A stretch of DNA of 64,000 nucleotides from Paenibacillus sp. PastM-3 (GTDB taxonomy: Bacteria > Bacillota > Bacilli > Paenibacillales > Paenibacillaceae). Shown here piece after piece: positions 9,054 to 18,123 of the stretch; position 1 is the stretch's first letter; the number at the start of each line of letters is the position of its first letter. The position numbers were made by a program, and so were the translations under genes. The stretch lies in contig NZ_JARXXP010000006.1 of the NCBI RefSeq assembly GCF_029893965.1, positions 62,001-126,000 on the forward strand, read 5' to 3'. The notes below the pieces were generated by a model. That model saw nothing but the letters and a program-made list of their open reading frames with translations. It ran no database searches and had not been told where the DNA came from.

Positions 9054-9917
9054 TCAAATCATATCCAGCGGAACCCTCCATGCCGGCTGTGGAAAAGCTT
9101 CATCCAGCTGCTGCAGCTCCTCATCGCTCAGCCTGATGGAGGCTGCCGCCGCATTTTCCTCCACGTGCTTACGGGAGGCTGCCTTTGGTATGGCAATAAC
9201 GTCCCCCTCGCGGATACTCCAGGCCAGCAGAATCTGCAGCGGTGTAACCTCATGATTGGCGGCAATATGCCGGACCGCCATGTTCTCGGTCAGCCCCTTG
9301 CGCAGACTGCCGGCCTGGGCGAGCGGGGAATACGCCATTATCGGAATGTTGTGGCTCCGCTCCCAGGCCAGCAGATCGTGTTCAATGCCTCTTGAACCCA
9401 GATGATACAGTACCTGATTCACGGCGCAGTTCTCCCCGCCGGGTATGCTGAGCAGCTCCCGCATATCCTCCGTATCGAGGTTGGACACACCCCAGCGCTT
9501 GATTTTGCCGGCAGCCACCAGCTGCTCCATACCTTCGACAGTTTCTTCCAGAGGAACATTGCCGCGCCAGTGCAGCAGATACAGATCCAGGTGGTCCGTA
9601 CCGAGCCGCTTCAGGCTGCCGTCACAGCTGCGGATAAGCCGTTCCATACCGGCATTGTGCGGATAGACCTTGGACACCAGAAACACATCATCACGGATGC
9701 CCCGGATGGCTTCACCCACCAGCTCCTCGGAGCGCCCGTCCCCGTACATTTCAGCGGTATCGATCAGATCCATGCCAAGCTCGACACCCAGACGCAGGGA
9801 GGCGATCTCCTCGGCCCGGCTTGCCGCATCCTCTCCCATAAACCAGGTGCCCTGGCCGATTCTCGGCACAGTGGCGCCGCCCCGCAGCTTAACCCGGTTG
9901 TGAATGCTGTTGTTCAT
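9054..9917 (-). CDS. Aldo/keto reductase
   Basis: 287 residues from the ATG at 9915-9917, which has AAGGAG about 9 bp upstream. A longer reading to 10001 lacks a ribosome binding site. The catalytic tetrad of the NAD(P)H-dependent AKR superfamily is visible: Asp in DLIDTAEMYGDG with Tyr five residues on, Lys in VSKVYP, and His in YLLHWRG. The AIPKAASRKHVEEN segment is the NADPH-binding C-terminal motif. It lies downstream of the guanidinium exporter genes with a 109-bp gap that holds a TATACAAT-like -10, so it may have its own promoter. The substrate is unknown. Confidence 0.92.
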   Translation of the reverse strand: MNNSIHNRVKLRGGATVPRIGQGTWFMGEDAASRAEEIASLRLGVELGMDLIDTAEMYGDGRSEELVGEAIRGIRDDVFLVSKVYPHNAGMERLIRSCDGSLKRLGTDHLDLYLLHWRGNVPLEETVEGMEQLVAAGKIKRWGVSNLDTEDMRELLSIPGGENCAVNQVLYHLGSRGIEHDLLAWERSHNIPIMAYSPLAQAGSLRKGLTENMAVRHIAANHEVTPLQILLAWSIREGDVIAIPKAASRKHVEENAAAASIRLSDEELQQLDEAFPQPAWRVPLDMI

Positions 9918-10026
9918 ATGGTGATGTCTCCTTAACAGATGGATTGTATACTTACTATACTTACCATGTTGCTCCGTTCGAAACATCGTACAGGTGTCCA
10001 AATCTTTAACATATTGCTTCTTAAAA

Positions 10027-10341
10027 TCAGCCGGTCAGCTTCAGCCCGACTGCTGCGCCAAGGATCAGCACAATGCAAAGGATCCGCCGCATATCCCTTG
10101 ATTCTCCATACAGCACCATGCCAAGGATGGCCCCTCCGGAAGCGCCGATCCCGGTCCACACTGCATAAGCAGTGCCCATGGGAAGCGTCACCATCGCCAG
10201 AGATAACAGTACAAAGCTCGCACCGAAGCCTGCCATCAGCAAAGCCAGTGTCCGCCAGTTGCGGTACGTCTGCAGCCTGGCCATCATTGCCACACCGAGC
10301 ATCTCGCACAGCCCGGCACCAATCAGCATTATCCAGTCCAT
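10027..10341 (-). CDS. SMR family guanidinium exporter subunit (second of pair)
   Basis: 104 residues with four membrane helices, the usual small multidrug resistance size. The membrane Glu near residue 13 ([12 protein letters not shown]) is the conserved proton/substrate-coupling glutamate. It starts 1 bp after the upstream SMR gene stops, so the two are probably made together and form a heteromer like YkkC/YkkD. Control by a guanidine-I riboswitch upstream of the pair makes guanidinium the likely substrate rather than quaternary drugs. It corresponds in position to ykkD of Bacillus. Confidence 0.9.
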   Translation of the reverse strand: MDWIMLIGAGLCEMLGVAMMARLQTYRNWRTLALLMAGFGASFVLLSLAMVTLPMGTAYAVWTGIGASGGAILGMVLYGESRDMRRILCIVLILGAAVGLKLTG

Positions 10342-10342
10342 T

Positions 10343-10699
10343 TTACGAGACCTCCTTTATCTGCTTCTTCGCACTGTCCTTGGTAGCCAGCTTGAGTCCG
10401 ATAACACCGGCCAGCAGCAGTACGATCAAGACTACCTTCACCAGCTGAAACGGCTGCCCGAACCAGATCATATCCGCCAGGACAGTTCCGGCCGTTCCCA
10501 GCCCGACAAACACTGCATATACCGTCCCTGCCGGCAGTCTGCTGCTTGCAGAGATCAGAACATAAAAGCTGATAATAATAGCAAATACCGTAACGCCCCA
10601 TTCCCATGGTGCCGCTGCATGCTTCAGTCCGATCACCCACATCACCTCAAAACAGGCTGCGCCCACGATTTTCAGCCATGCTTTACTGCTCTTGCTCAT
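10343..10699 (-). CDS. SMR family guanidinium exporter subunit (first of pair)
   Basis: 118 residues with four membrane helices. The coupling glutamate is in [14 protein letters not shown], which matches the Gdx/SugE signature (FEVxWxxGLK) rather than the EmrE one. The C-terminal tail is charged ([14 protein letters not shown]). ATG at 10697-10699 follows GGAGGAG. It is the first gene after the guanidine-I riboswitch at 10790-10883 and pairs with the next SMR gene. Together they should export guanidinium in exchange for protons. Confidence 0.92.
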   Translation of the reverse strand: MSKSSKAWLKIVGAACFEVMWVIGLKHAAAPWEWGVTVFAIIISFYVLISASSRLPAGTVYAVFVGLGTAGTVLADMIWFGQPFQLVKVVLIVLLLAGVIGLKLATKDSAKKQIKEVS

Positions 10700-10752
10700 C
10701 TCTTTCTCCTCCAGCTTTGCTGAATTCTTAATCCAGACCTTCCTCCGGCAAC

Positions 10753-10804
10753 ATAAAAGCCCGGAAGGCCACCGTCATCACTGACGATACCTCCCGGGCT
10801 TTTA
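10753..10804 (-). terminator. Riboswitch-controlled terminator
   Basis: On the minus strand AAAAGCCCGGGAGG pairs with CCTTCCGGGCTTTT across a GTCATCACTGACGA-type inner hairpin, ending in TTTTATGTT. The left arm is the 3' end of the guanidine aptamer, so ligand binding should prevent termination. Confidence 0.85.
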
Positions 10805-10883
10805 TCCCTCCGTGTAGACACGGACTGGAATCCGTGCGTTTTCCCTCGGACCAGTCCGGCCGTTACCGCCCGCGGAACCCTAG
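10790..10883 (-). ncRNA. Guanidine-I riboswitch (ykkC/yxkD aptamer)
   Basis: Read on the minus strand from 10883, the conserved landmarks occur in order: CTAGGGTTCCG, ACGGCCGGACTGGTCCGAG, GGAAAACGCACGG, ACACGGAGGGATAAAAG and CCCGGGAG. This is the ykkC subtype 1 aptamer, which senses guanidine. It is followed by a terminator and then the SMR exporter pair, the classic guanidine resistance arrangement. Confidence 0.95.
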
Positions 10884-10910
10884 AAAACCAATTTGATTAA
10901 GTTACATCGT

Positions 10911-10939
10911 ATGTTAGCAAATTACGTACCGGAAAGCAA
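10911..10939 (-). promoter_or_regulatory. Promoter of the guanidine riboswitch transcript
   Basis: Minus-strand -35 TTGCTT (10934-10939) and -10 TAACAT (10911-10916) are 17 bp apart. The predicted start near 10904 is about 20 nt before the aptamer. Confidence 0.55.
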
Positions 10940-11042
10940 CCCCTGTTAACCGTCAGTTCAATAAATGCGGATAATCAGACTACCGCCACGAAACAAATGG
11001 TATTATTATGAATTTATTACTTTTTGAGATGAAGGAGGAGGA

Positions 11043-11984
11043 ATGATGTTTCATTCCAGGCACTTCAGCATCAACCAGCTGGCTGAAGGCATCTATGTGC
11101 TTATAGCCTCTGAGCAAGGCGGAGCTATGAGCAATGCAGGCATTATTGACATGGGCGGCTTTACGCTGGTTTTTGACACCTTTAATACCCCCCAAGCCGG
11201 CCGGGATCTGCGTGAAGCTGCGCTGCACCTGCTTGCACAGCCTATCGGGTATGTTGTTAACAGCCACTGGCACGGCGATCATGTCCGTGGTAATCAGTGT
11301 TTTCCCGGTGTGTCTATTGTTTCCTCGGCCCGGACCAGAGAACTCATGCAGATAACCCAGCCGCAGTGGCTGGACCGAATGACACCGCTGCTTCCGCAAC
11401 TGAATGAAGATATTGCTGCTGCAGCCGCTGCCGCTGTTGAGGCTGAACAGGATGATGCTGCCCGGCAGCAGCTAACCGCCCGCCACAGCTATCTGCTGGA
11501 AATCCGCGAGTCTATTGAGACGCTGATTGTTACTTATCCCGGTGTTACTTACGGGAACCAGCTATGGATTCACGGTTCCAAAAGAAGCGGCAGGCTCTTC
11601 TCGCTCGGCCGGGCACATACAGAATGTGATTCGGTTCTGCATCTCGCGGCCGACTCCATGCTCTTCGCCGGAGACGCAGTCGCGGTCAACAATCATCCGC
11701 TTCTCACCGACGGCGATCCGCACGGCTGGCTAAGTGCACTGGAGACACTCGGGAACCTGGATACCCGCTGCGTTGTACCGGGGCACGGCCCGGTCAGCGA
11801 TACAGGCAGCATTACATCTATGGAGCAGTACATAAACGACCTGCTGGCCATCTGCAGCTCTTACCGCAGTCTGGAGTCCAAACCCACGGCTGCTGAAATT
11901 CCGATTCCGGAAGCATATCGGAGCTGGGACGCCGCTGCCGTGTTTCAGCGCAACCTCGAATTTCTGCTGGACAGGCAGCTCTGA
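11043..11984 (+). CDS. MBL-fold metallo-hydrolase
   Basis: 313 residues. The metallo-beta-lactamase metal motif SHWHGDH is at residues 74-80, followed by further ligand positions in GRAHTECDSVLH, FAGDAVAV and VVPGHGPVS near residues 200-255. This is the general hydrolase fold, not specifically a beta-lactamase; substrates range from thioesters to lactones. There is no signal peptide, so it should be cytoplasmic. Two ATG codons are adjacent (11043, 11046) behind AAGGAGG; the second has the better 7-bp spacing. It is a single gene, divergent from the guanidinium exporter and followed by the 52-bp repeat array. Confidence 0.85.
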   Translation: MMFHSRHFSINQLAEGIYVLIASEQGGAMSNAGIIDMGGFTLVFDTFNTPQAGRDLREAALHLLAQPIGYVVNSHWHGDHVRGNQCFPGVSIVSSARTRELMQITQPQWLDRMTPLLPQLNEDIAAAAAAAVEAEQDDAARQQLTARHSYLLEIRESIETLIVTYPGVTYGNQLWIHGSKRSGRLFSLGRAHTECDSVLHLAADSMLFAGDAVAVNNHPLLTDGDPHGWLSALETLGNLDTRCVVPGHGPVSDTGSITSMEQYINDLLAICSSYRSLESKPTAAEIPIPEAYRSWDAAAVFQRNLEFLLDRQL

Positions 11985-12120
11985 TAGGAGCAGGAGCAAA
12001 CCACGTAGAGCAGTACCACTACGGAAATGGCTGGTACTGCTCTGCAAGCGGGGCCATAAACGTCTACTAATGCCCGACAAACTAAATCATAAGCTGCGTT
12101 GTAGCGTGTCGCCGATATAG
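11985..12120. other. Intergenic stretch before the 52-bp array
   Basis: No coding frame with a ribosome binding site and no clear terminator was found here. Confidence 0.5.
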
Positions 12121-12365
12121 AGGGAAAAATCCCCTTATTTCCTCCCAAACAGGCCACTTTCATCATACTTAAAGGGAAAAATCCCCTTATCTCCTCCCAA
12201 TCGGGCCACGTACATCCTACTTAAAGGGAAAAATCCCCTTATTCCTCCCAAACAGGCTACTTTCATCATACTTAGAGGGAAAATTCCCTTTATTTCCTCC
12301 CAAACGGGCCACATATATCCTACTTAAAGGGAAAAATCCAAACAGACTGTATCTATCCTGCTTAT
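12121..12365. repeat. 52-bp tandem repeat array, four full copies and one partial
   Basis: Units begin at 12121, 12173, 12225, 12276 and 12328, each opening with AGGGAAAAATCCCC or a close variant. Then come TTATTTCCTCCCAAAC and GGCCAC or GGCTAC. The final 14 bp of each unit alternate: units 1 and 3 carry TCATCATACTTA, while units 2 and 4 carry ATCCTACTTAA. The last copy has an internal deletion. Each unit opens with the near-palindrome AGGGAAAAATCCCC(T). It lies between the MBL hydrolase stop and the GH3 terminator. Confidence 0.9.
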
Positions 12366-12384
12366 TTACACATCCCCACGCTCC

Positions 12385-12412
12385 AAAAAAAGACCCCGCC
12401 CCATATGGGGCG
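12385..12412 (-). terminator. Terminator of the GH3 gene
   Basis: On the minus strand the CGCCCCATATGGGGCG hairpin is followed by GGTCTTTTTTT, 46 bp after the GH3 stop codon. Confidence 0.85.
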
Positions 12413-12457
12413 AAGTTCACAAAACTACTGCCAGCGTTTTAGATAACTCCAAGCGGC

Positions 12458-14743
12458 CTACTCCTGTCCGGCCAGGGCGTTCAGCTCACGCAGATCCTCA
12501 GCGAGATTCTCTTCGGTATACTTGCCTTGGCCGAAGTTGACCAGTGCGCGCAGCGGCATATATTTCATCATCGCCAGGAACATTTCAGGATTGTCCTCCA
12601 TCGCACTCTCCAGACCGAAGATGCTGCTGTAGTGCTTCGCCTTGTCAGCGGTCAGCGGATTGGCCAGCAAATCCCCCACTGTGGTGTTACGGTGAAACTT
12701 GGATACAGTCTTCACACTCGAGATTACTTCCAGAGGTGCGGTGAGACGGACGTCACGTGAAGAAGCAGCCACGGCAACCGTAAACTCCCCGCTCTCTACA
12801 TGCCAGTCTCCCAGCTTCACATCATAATAGGCGAACGAACGCTTATCCAATGTAAATGTAACTTCCTGCGCTTCACCCGGCTGGAGCGCTATTTTGGTGA
12901 AGCCTTTCAGCTCCTGCAGCGGACGGATCACACTGCTCTCCACATCGCTGACATAGAGCTGTACGGTTTCTTTGCCGGCTATAGTGCCGGTGTTTTTCAC
13001 GGTTACTGTAACCTCTACTGCCTCAGTGTCCTGAATGCTCCGTTTATTTAACAATAGATTGCTGTACTCAAAGCTGGTATAGCTTAGTCCGAAGCCGAAC
13101 GGGAACAGCGGCTCGATTTCTTTTTTATCATAATAACGGTAGCCGACGAACAGCCCTTCCTTGTACTCCACCCTGTCCCCTTCCCCCGGGAAGTTCAGGA
13201 ACGACGGGTTGTCGCTCAGCTTCTGCGGGAACGTCTCAGCCAGCTTGCCGCTTGGGCTTACAACCCCAAAGAGAAGATCGGCAACTGCGCCGCCAACAGC
13301 CTGTCCGCCCAGATATCCCTCCAGCACCGCTTTGGTTTTGGACAGCCAGGGCATCTCCACAGGCGATCCGTTGCTCAGCACAACGATAACTCTCTCCTGG
13401 ACTTCTGCTACCGCATCAATCAGCGCCTTATGGCTGGCCGGAAGCGAAAGGTGGCTGCGGTCATAGCCTTCCGACTCGTATCTGTCAGGCAGTCCGAGGA
13501 ACAGTACGGCAACATCTGCCTGACCCGCGGCGTCCTGCGCCTCTTTCAGCAAACGTTCATTAACCTCATCGCTTTCAAGCTCATACCCCTGTGCATACAG
13601 GAAGCTGGCAGAAGCTCCGGCAACCGCCTGCATCTCGGCAAAAGCATCATCCAGCTGTGTCGGATTCACATGCGAGCTGCCGCCGCCCTGATAGCGCGGT
13701 TTTTTGGCAAATTCGCCGATAATAGCAATCGTCCCGCTCTTTGCCAGAGGCAGAATGCCCCCTTCATTTCTCAGCAGCACCATACTCTCCCGGGCGACCT
13801 GACGCGCGAGTGCATGATGATGTTCTTTATCGAACGAGGCATTCTCCTTGCGGCTCTCCACACTTTTGAAGACAAAAGCCAGCATCCGTTCTACAGCTGT
13901 ATCCAAAGTCTCCATCGACAGCTCGCCGCTGTTCACAGCTGCTACAATCTTGGCATCTCCGATCCCGCCACTTGCAGGCATTTCCAGCTCAAGTCCGGCC
14001 TGCAGCGCCTTCACCCGCTCATTGACCGCACCCCAGTCGGATACTACAAAGCCTTCAAACCCCCATTCGTCGCGCAGCACCTTGGTCAGCAGCGTTTCGC
14101 TCTCGGAAGCATACTCGCCGTTCACCTGGTTGTAGGAGCACATCACACTCCAGGGCTGGCTCTGTTTGACAGTTCCTTCAAAGCTGGCCAGATAGATCTC
14201 CCGCAGTGTCCGCTCGTCAATGACGGCATCGATTGACATTCTGCGGTGCTCCTGGTTGTTGGCGGCAAAATGCTTAAGCGATGTTCCGACACCCTGGCTC
14301 TGTACACCCCGGACATGACTTGCAGCCAGCTCTGAGGCCAAAAACGGGTCTTCTGAAAAATATTCAAAATTCCGCCCGTTCAGCGGCGAACGCTTGATAT
14401 TGTTGCCCGGACCGAGCAGCACAGCTACATTCTCCGCCTGGCACTCTGCTCCGAGTGCTTCACCAACCTGTGTAATTAAATCACGGTCCCAGGTGGAGGC
14501 CAGTCCCGCCGCCGAAGGAAAACAGGTTGCCGGCACACTGTTGTGCAGCCCCAGATGATCCGCGCCTTCCTGCTGCTTCCGCAAGCCGTGCGGTCCGTCC
14601 GTCACCATTACAGACGGAATGCCCAGCCGTTCAATGCCCTTGGTATTCCAGAAATCCAGCCCCGAGCAGAGCCCGGCCTTTTCTTCGAGCGTCATTTGCG
14701 CGATCAGATCGCGGATGTCAGTTGCAGTCTTCGTCTTTGTCAC
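12458..14743 (-). CDS. Glycoside hydrolase family 3 beta-glucosidase, intracellular
   Basis: 761 residues with no signal peptide. The N-terminal TIM-barrel has the substrate motif [11 protein letters not shown] (155-165) and the nucleophile Asp236 in VVSDWGA. The second alpha/beta sandwich domain spans about 310-570, and a C-terminal Fn3-like domain about 580-690 ([21 protein letters not shown]). This layout fits beta-glucosidases acting on imported beta-linked oligosaccharides or plant glucosides. The start is GTG at 14741-14743, 8 bp after AGGAGG. It is divergently arranged with an AraC-type regulator, which probably controls it. GH3 also includes xylosidases, so exact specificity is uncertain. 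Confidence 0.92.
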   Translation of the reverse strand: MTKTKTATDIRDLIAQMTLEEKAGLCSGLDFWNTKGIERLGIPSVMVTDGPHGLRKQQEGADHLGLHNSVPATCFPSAAGLASTWDRDLITQVGEALGAECQAENVAVLLGPGNNIKRSPLNGRNFEYFSEDPFLASELAASHVRGVQSQGVGTSLKHFAANNQEHRRMSIDAVIDERTLREIYLASFEGTVKQSQPWSVMCSYNQVNGEYASESETLLTKVLRDEWGFEGFVVSDWGAVNERVKALQAGLELEMPASGGIGDAKIVAAVNSGELSMETLDTAVERMLAFVFKSVESRKENASFDKEHHHALARQVARESMVLLRNEGGILPLAKSGTIAIIGEFAKKPRYQGGGSSHVNPTQLDDAFAEMQAVAGASASFLYAQGYELESDEVNERLLKEAQDAAGQADVAVLFLGLPDRYESEGYDRSHLSLPASHKALIDAVAEVQERVIVVLSNGSPVEMPWLSKTKAVLEGYLGGQAVGGAVADLLFGVVSPSGKLAETFPQKLSDNPSFLNFPGEGDRVEYKEGLFVGYRYYDKKEIEPLFPFGFGLSYTSFEYSNLLLNKRSIQDTEAVEVTVTVKNTGTIAGKETVQLYVSDVESSVIRPLQELKGFTKIALQPGEAQEVTFTLDKRSFAYYDVKLGDWHVESGEFTVAVAASSRDVRLTAPLEVISSVKTVSKFHRNTTVGDLLANPLTADKAKHYSSIFGLESAMEDNPEMFLAMMKYMPLRALVNFGQGKYTEENLAEDLRELNALAGQE

Positions 14744-14858
14744 TGAATTAGCCTCCTAGGAATGCGTTTTCTTTTTATTATTCTAACGAAGTTCAGCACA
14801 GATTTATGGCATTTTCATTGGTTTTTTGGTATTTTATTTAGATATAAGGAGGTCGCTT

Positions 14859-16139
14859 ATGCTGAAATCTGAATACGCCACGGAACAAACCGCCTATATT
14901 TGCAAGCTAATTTACGAAGCATACCGGGTTCCGGTATGCTTACTGGATAATGGCGGCAGTGTCCGGCTGAGTCTGCCTGCGTCTTATGAGTACCGGGCAC
15001 CGCTTCAGGGAAGCAGCAGTCTGCTGGACGAGGTTGCGGAATACGCCTCCAGCCAGCAGCCAACGGACGGTCACAGCGGCGCTTCCCCTCTCCCGCTCCT
15101 GTACACGACCGGATTTCTGGAGCAGTTCATTCTGCTCCGGCTCCCTGGCGGGCAGTCCGGCTCCGCCGGAACCGTAATAGTCGGTCCTGCTCTCTCTGCA
15201 CCGATTACCGCGGATAACGCAGCTGACCTGATGCGCGATTATAATCTGGCTCCAAGCCTGCAGGAAGGCTGGCTCCAATACTACCGCAGCCTGCCCGTAC
15301 TGAGCCGGATACGGTGGTACCATGCAGCGCTCCTGTTATACACGCTTGTAACCGGAGAAGAGCTGTCCGTGACAGATCTGCTGCTGGCCGCCCCGGTGCA
15401 GCAGCAGGCAGAGCAGCTCAGTGACGGGCCGGACCTTGACCTCTCCTACCGGCGCGAAAACGAGTGGCTGCATCATGATCCGGTGCTGGAACGCAAAATG
15501 TTCCGCTATATTGCCAATGGAGATAAGGAGGGGCTGCTCGCGAGCCAGGCGGCATTTTCCGAAGAAAGCTTTGGCCTGCTGTCCAAAAAAAGCCGGCTGC
15601 GCAGCAAAAAAAACCTGGCTGTCTCCTCCATCACCCTGGCGACCCGGGCAGCGATCGAGGGCGGATTGTTCTGGGAGATTGCCTATACCCTCAGCGATTT
15701 TCATATTCAGCACATTGAGGAGCTAAACGACATTCCGGCGGTGGACCGGGCGCAGACTGCCGCGCTGTGCGATTTTGCCGACCGAGTCCGTGATAACCGC
15801 AAAGCCAAGCAGTCCCGGACCTCCGCCCTGTGCCAGAATTATATTTTTAACCATTTGTATGAGGAAATTACACTGGGCAGGCTCGCAGAAATTGCCGGAC
15901 TAAACCCCAGCTATTTGTCCCACCTGTTCAAGAAAGAAACCGGACTGGCCGTGAGCGATTATATCCAGCACGAGCGGATTGAGGAGGCCAAACGCCTGAT
16001 GGAGCTGCCCGGGATCACCTTATCCGATATTGCCATCCGGCTGCATTTTAACGATCAGAGTTATTTCACTAAGGTGTTCAAGAAATTTACGGGAATGACT
16101 CCCCGGCAGTACAGGAAGGATATGGGGCGGATGTATTAG
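14859..16139 (+). CDS. AraC family transcriptional regulator
   Basis: 426 residues from the ATG at 14859, which follows AAGGAGG by 6 bp; a longer in-frame reading lacks such a site. The C-terminal 100 residues form the AraC double HTH: LGRLAEIAGLNPSYLSHLFKKETG is cut by a short loop before the second helix pair ending in FTKVFKKFTGMTPRQYRK. The N-terminal 300 residues are a soluble effector region without membrane helices, resembling the YesN-like regulators common in this group. It is divergent from the GH3 beta-glucosidase with 115 bp between starts, so that gene is its likely target. Confidence 0.9.
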   Translation: MLKSEYATEQTAYICKLIYEAYRVPVCLLDNGGSVRLSLPASYEYRAPLQGSSSLLDEVAEYASSQQPTDGHSGASPLPLLYTTGFLEQFILLRLPGGQSGSAGTVIVGPALSAPITADNAADLMRDYNLAPSLQEGWLQYYRSLPVLSRIRWYHAALLLYTLVTGEELSVTDLLLAAPVQQQAEQLSDGPDLDLSYRRENEWLHHDPVLERKMFRYIANGDKEGLLASQAAFSEESFGLLSKKSRLRSKKNLAVSSITLATRAAIEGGLFWEIAYTLSDFHIQHIEELNDIPAVDRAQTAALCDFADRVRDNRKAKQSRTSALCQNYIFNHLYEEITLGRLAEIAGLNPSYLSHLFKKETGLAVSDYIQHERIEEAKRLMELPGITLSDIAIRLHFNDQSYFTKVFKKFTGMTPRQYRKDMGRMY

Positions 16140-16180
16140 CACTCAGCATCTTAATATATTTACGGGCTATTTCCGTTCTA

Positions 16181-17032
16181 TCACTTGATCATTTTGGCCA
16201 CAACACTGCCGTCAGCAGCAAATGAAAGATCCATAATTTTAACCACCTGCTCTTTATTTTTCAGTGTCACCTTTATAGTGATTCTGTCATGCGGGAGATT
16301 GGCAGGGCTGACGTCTCCATCTTCAGATAACATTTTCGTTGCATAAAACGGTGCCCAGTCTACAGCAAAAGATCGATCTCCTAACTCGGGATAATACTTC
16401 GGCGTCACTGTTTGCCCAGACTGATAATATGGTGCGTTAAGCAGATCAGTTAGAACCAGCTTTTGGTTTTTTTCGGCTGCAGCTTGCTGCGCTTTGATGT
16501 AATTTTTGTCCTGCATCATTAATTCATAATCCGTATAGGTCAATAATCCTTTTTCACTGGTATAGGTGACGGACAGGATGTTTTCTCCTTGTAGTGAAAA
16601 AGTCCCGTTTCCCGGGCTCAAATTCGTATAGTTTGTGTTATACGAGATCACTTTATTTCCATCCTCATCCGTAGTTTCAATCGGCCCGCTGTCCCTACCG
16701 ATTGCACCGAACGGCAGTTCAATGCTGGAATCGCCAGTTATTAAGACCATGTTGCCAGAAGCGATCGTTGCATCTTCTATTCCGTCCGCATAAGCAATCA
16801 CCGTAAATGAAGATTTTCCGGTAAGCGAGCGTGCCAATGAACCTCCCGCAAGAATTAAAACCACGGCCGCAATGATTGAGACCACACGCAACACCTTTGC
16901 TCCATTGTGCCGGACAGGCCTTGCAGCCAGCTCGGAATTACCAGCCTTAAGGATGTGCCGCAGCATACTTTCCTTCTGCAGTCCGGTGGGAGTGATACTG
17001 TCAAACCATTCGTTTAACTGCTCCGGCTTCAT
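16181..17032 (-). CDS. Putative anti-sigma factor, membrane anchored
   Basis: 283 residues. A short cytoplasmic N-terminus (1-46) precedes one membrane helix (47-66, VLRVVSIIAAVVLILAGG). The remainder, about 215 residues, should be outside the membrane and resembles no catalytic domain I recognise. The ATG overlaps the stop of the ECF sigma gene by an ATGA junction with GGAGGGG just inside the sigma gene. This coupling and topology are standard for an anti-sigma factor that holds its sigma at the membrane until a surface signal arrives. The N-terminal cytoplasmic domain is not a clear zinc-binding ZAS domain (no HxxxCxxC). Function is inferred from context. Confidence 0.7.
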   Translation of the reverse strand: MKPEQLNEWFDSITPTGLQKESMLRHILKAGNSELAARPVRHNGAKVLRVVSIIAAVVLILAGGSLARSLTGKSSFTVIAYADGIEDATIASGNMVLITGDSSIELPFGAIGRDSGPIETTDEDGNKVISYNTNYTNLSPGNGTFSLQGENILSVTYTSEKGLLTYTDYELMMQDKNYIKAQQAAAEKNQKLVLTDLLNAPYYQSGQTVTPKYYPELGDRSFAVDWAPFYATKMLSEDGDVSPANLPHDRITIKVTLKNKEQVVKIMDLSFAADGSVVAKMIK

Positions 17033-17517
17033 ATTTTCCCCTCCTGAATTTGCAGTTTGAACTGCTTCCGGCCTACCCTGAGCTGTGTACGGATAGTACT
17101 GTCATTAATCCCCAGCAATTCTGCAATTTCTTTGCTCGAGTATCCCTCATAGTAGTACAGATACAATACAGTCCTGTACTTATACGGGAGGGCAATCAAC
17201 TGTTCAAAAACCTCATTTGAATTGGGATTCTGCGTACTCTCCGGCAAATCGGCAAGATTAAATCGTTTTCTCCTCCACCAAAACTTCAGCATGTTTTTAC
17301 AATGATTTTGAGCTGTGACAATCAACCATGCCTTTTCATGCTCCGGATCAGTAAATGCCTTCCCGGATTGGATGAATTTCAGGAACACGCTTTGTACAGC
17401 ATCTTCTGTATCAGGCACATTTCGCAGGAACATAAAACAAATCCGGTAAACCATGTCCACATGCTTATAATAAGTTTGGGCGATTATACTATTGCTGTCT
17501 TCCGTAGAAACGTCCAT
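17029..17517 (-). CDS. ECF-type RNA polymerase sigma factor
   Basis: 162 residues, typical of group IV sigma-70 factors. Region 2 (about 10-75) includes YRICFMFLRNVPDTEDAVQSVFLKF and the WLIVTAQNHCKN helix. Region 4 (about 105-155) has LPYKYRTVLYLYYYEGYSSKEIAELLG followed by STIRTQLRVGRKQF, the DNA-binding HTH. ATG at 17515-17517 follows GGGAGG. It is co-transcribed with the anti-sigma gene, which overlaps its stop. Its regulon is unknown; the divergent His/Gly-rich membrane protein gene is one candidate target. Confidence 0.93.
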   Translation of the reverse strand: MDVSTEDSNSIIAQTYYKHVDMVYRICFMFLRNVPDTEDAVQSVFLKFIQSGKAFTDPEHEKAWLIVTAQNHCKNMLKFWWRRKRFNLADLPESTQNPNSNEVFEQLIALPYKYRTVLYLYYYEGYSSKEIAELLGINDSTIRTQLRVGRKQFKLQIQEGKI

Positions 17518-17602
17518 GTTTATCCTCCCTTCTCTAATAACACAATTCAGAAGAGTAAAATGTTGTATTCAAATTAATTTTATTACATTTTGCAAATTAT
17601 GG

Positions 17603-17608
17603 TATGAT
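17603..17608 (+). promoter_or_regulatory. Possible -10 box for the His-rich protein gene
   Basis: TATGAT is a good -10, but the matching -35 (TTATTA at 17 bp) is poor, so the promoter is tentative or may use another sigma factor. Confidence 0.3.
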
Positions 17609-17657
17609 CGCTGTAGAAGTCCTCTTTATCATCTTCTAAAAAAGGAGCGGAGCCAGC

Positions 17658-18050
17658 TTGACTATAGTAATCATTTTTGCTGTTATTTTTGTCGCTATCT
17701 TTGTTCAGGCTGTTGTACGGAGTAACAACAATGCGCGCAGCAGAGGCAGGCATTACAGGAGCGGCAATCCATCCGACAATTATTTTTTTACGGGAGCGGA
17801 CCCGAACATTATTACAGGTGATTATCACCGCCGGGATGATGATTCTGACGGAACCAACAAGCATCAAAGCCATCACAACCATCACTCCAGCAGTCACAAC
17901 CATCATCATGACCATCACCATGGCGGAAGCAGCTGGGGCAGCAGCCATGACAGCGGCCACAGCAGTCACGGAAGCTCGGACAGCGGCAGCTTTGGAGGCG
18001 GGGATTCCGGCGGCGGCGGGGATTCGGGCGGCGGCGGTGGCGGAGACTAA
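17658..18050 (+). CDS. His- and Gly-rich single-pass membrane protein, unknown function
   Basis: 130 residues starting at TTG (17658-17660) behind AAAGGAGCGG. An N-terminal membrane helix (2-20) is followed by a polar region, then a histidine-rich segment (66-104) with runs HHNHH and HHHDHHH, and a tail made almost only of Gly, Ser and Asp (105-130, ending GGGGGGD). Sixteen histidines suggest metal binding at the membrane surface. A Gly-rich tail of this sort also occurs in TPM/YgcG-like membrane proteins, but the catalytic domain is absent. It is divergent from the ECF sigma gene and ends at a strong terminator. No family was recognised. Confidence 0.65.
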   Translation: MTIVIIFAVIFVAIFVQAVVRSNNNARSRGRHYRSGNPSDNYFFTGADPNIITGDYHRRDDDSDGTNKHQSHHNHHSSSHNHHHDHHHGGSSWGSSHDSGHSSHGSSDSGSFGGGDSGGGGDSGGGGGGD

Positions 18051-18069
18051 TATTTGTACGGCACAAATA

Positions 18070-18110
18070 ACCCGGCAGGCTGCGTGATTCCGTAGCCTGC
18101 CGGGTTTGCT
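18070..18110 (+). terminator. Terminator after the His-rich protein gene
   Basis: ACCCGGCAGGCT pairs with AGCCTGCCGGGT across a GCGTGATTCCGT loop, followed by TTGCTTTT. It also separates the convergent GH3 gene. Confidence 0.88.
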
Positions 18111-18123
18111 TTTAACAAATATT

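Noticed and set aside
12121..12365. CRISPR array
   Set aside because: The repeat unit is 52 bp with no unique spacers, the variable ends alternate between two forms, and no cas gene is nearby.
13430..14236. 268-codon plus-strand frame
   Set aside because: Antisense to the GH3 beta-glucosidase, which has intact active-site motifs.
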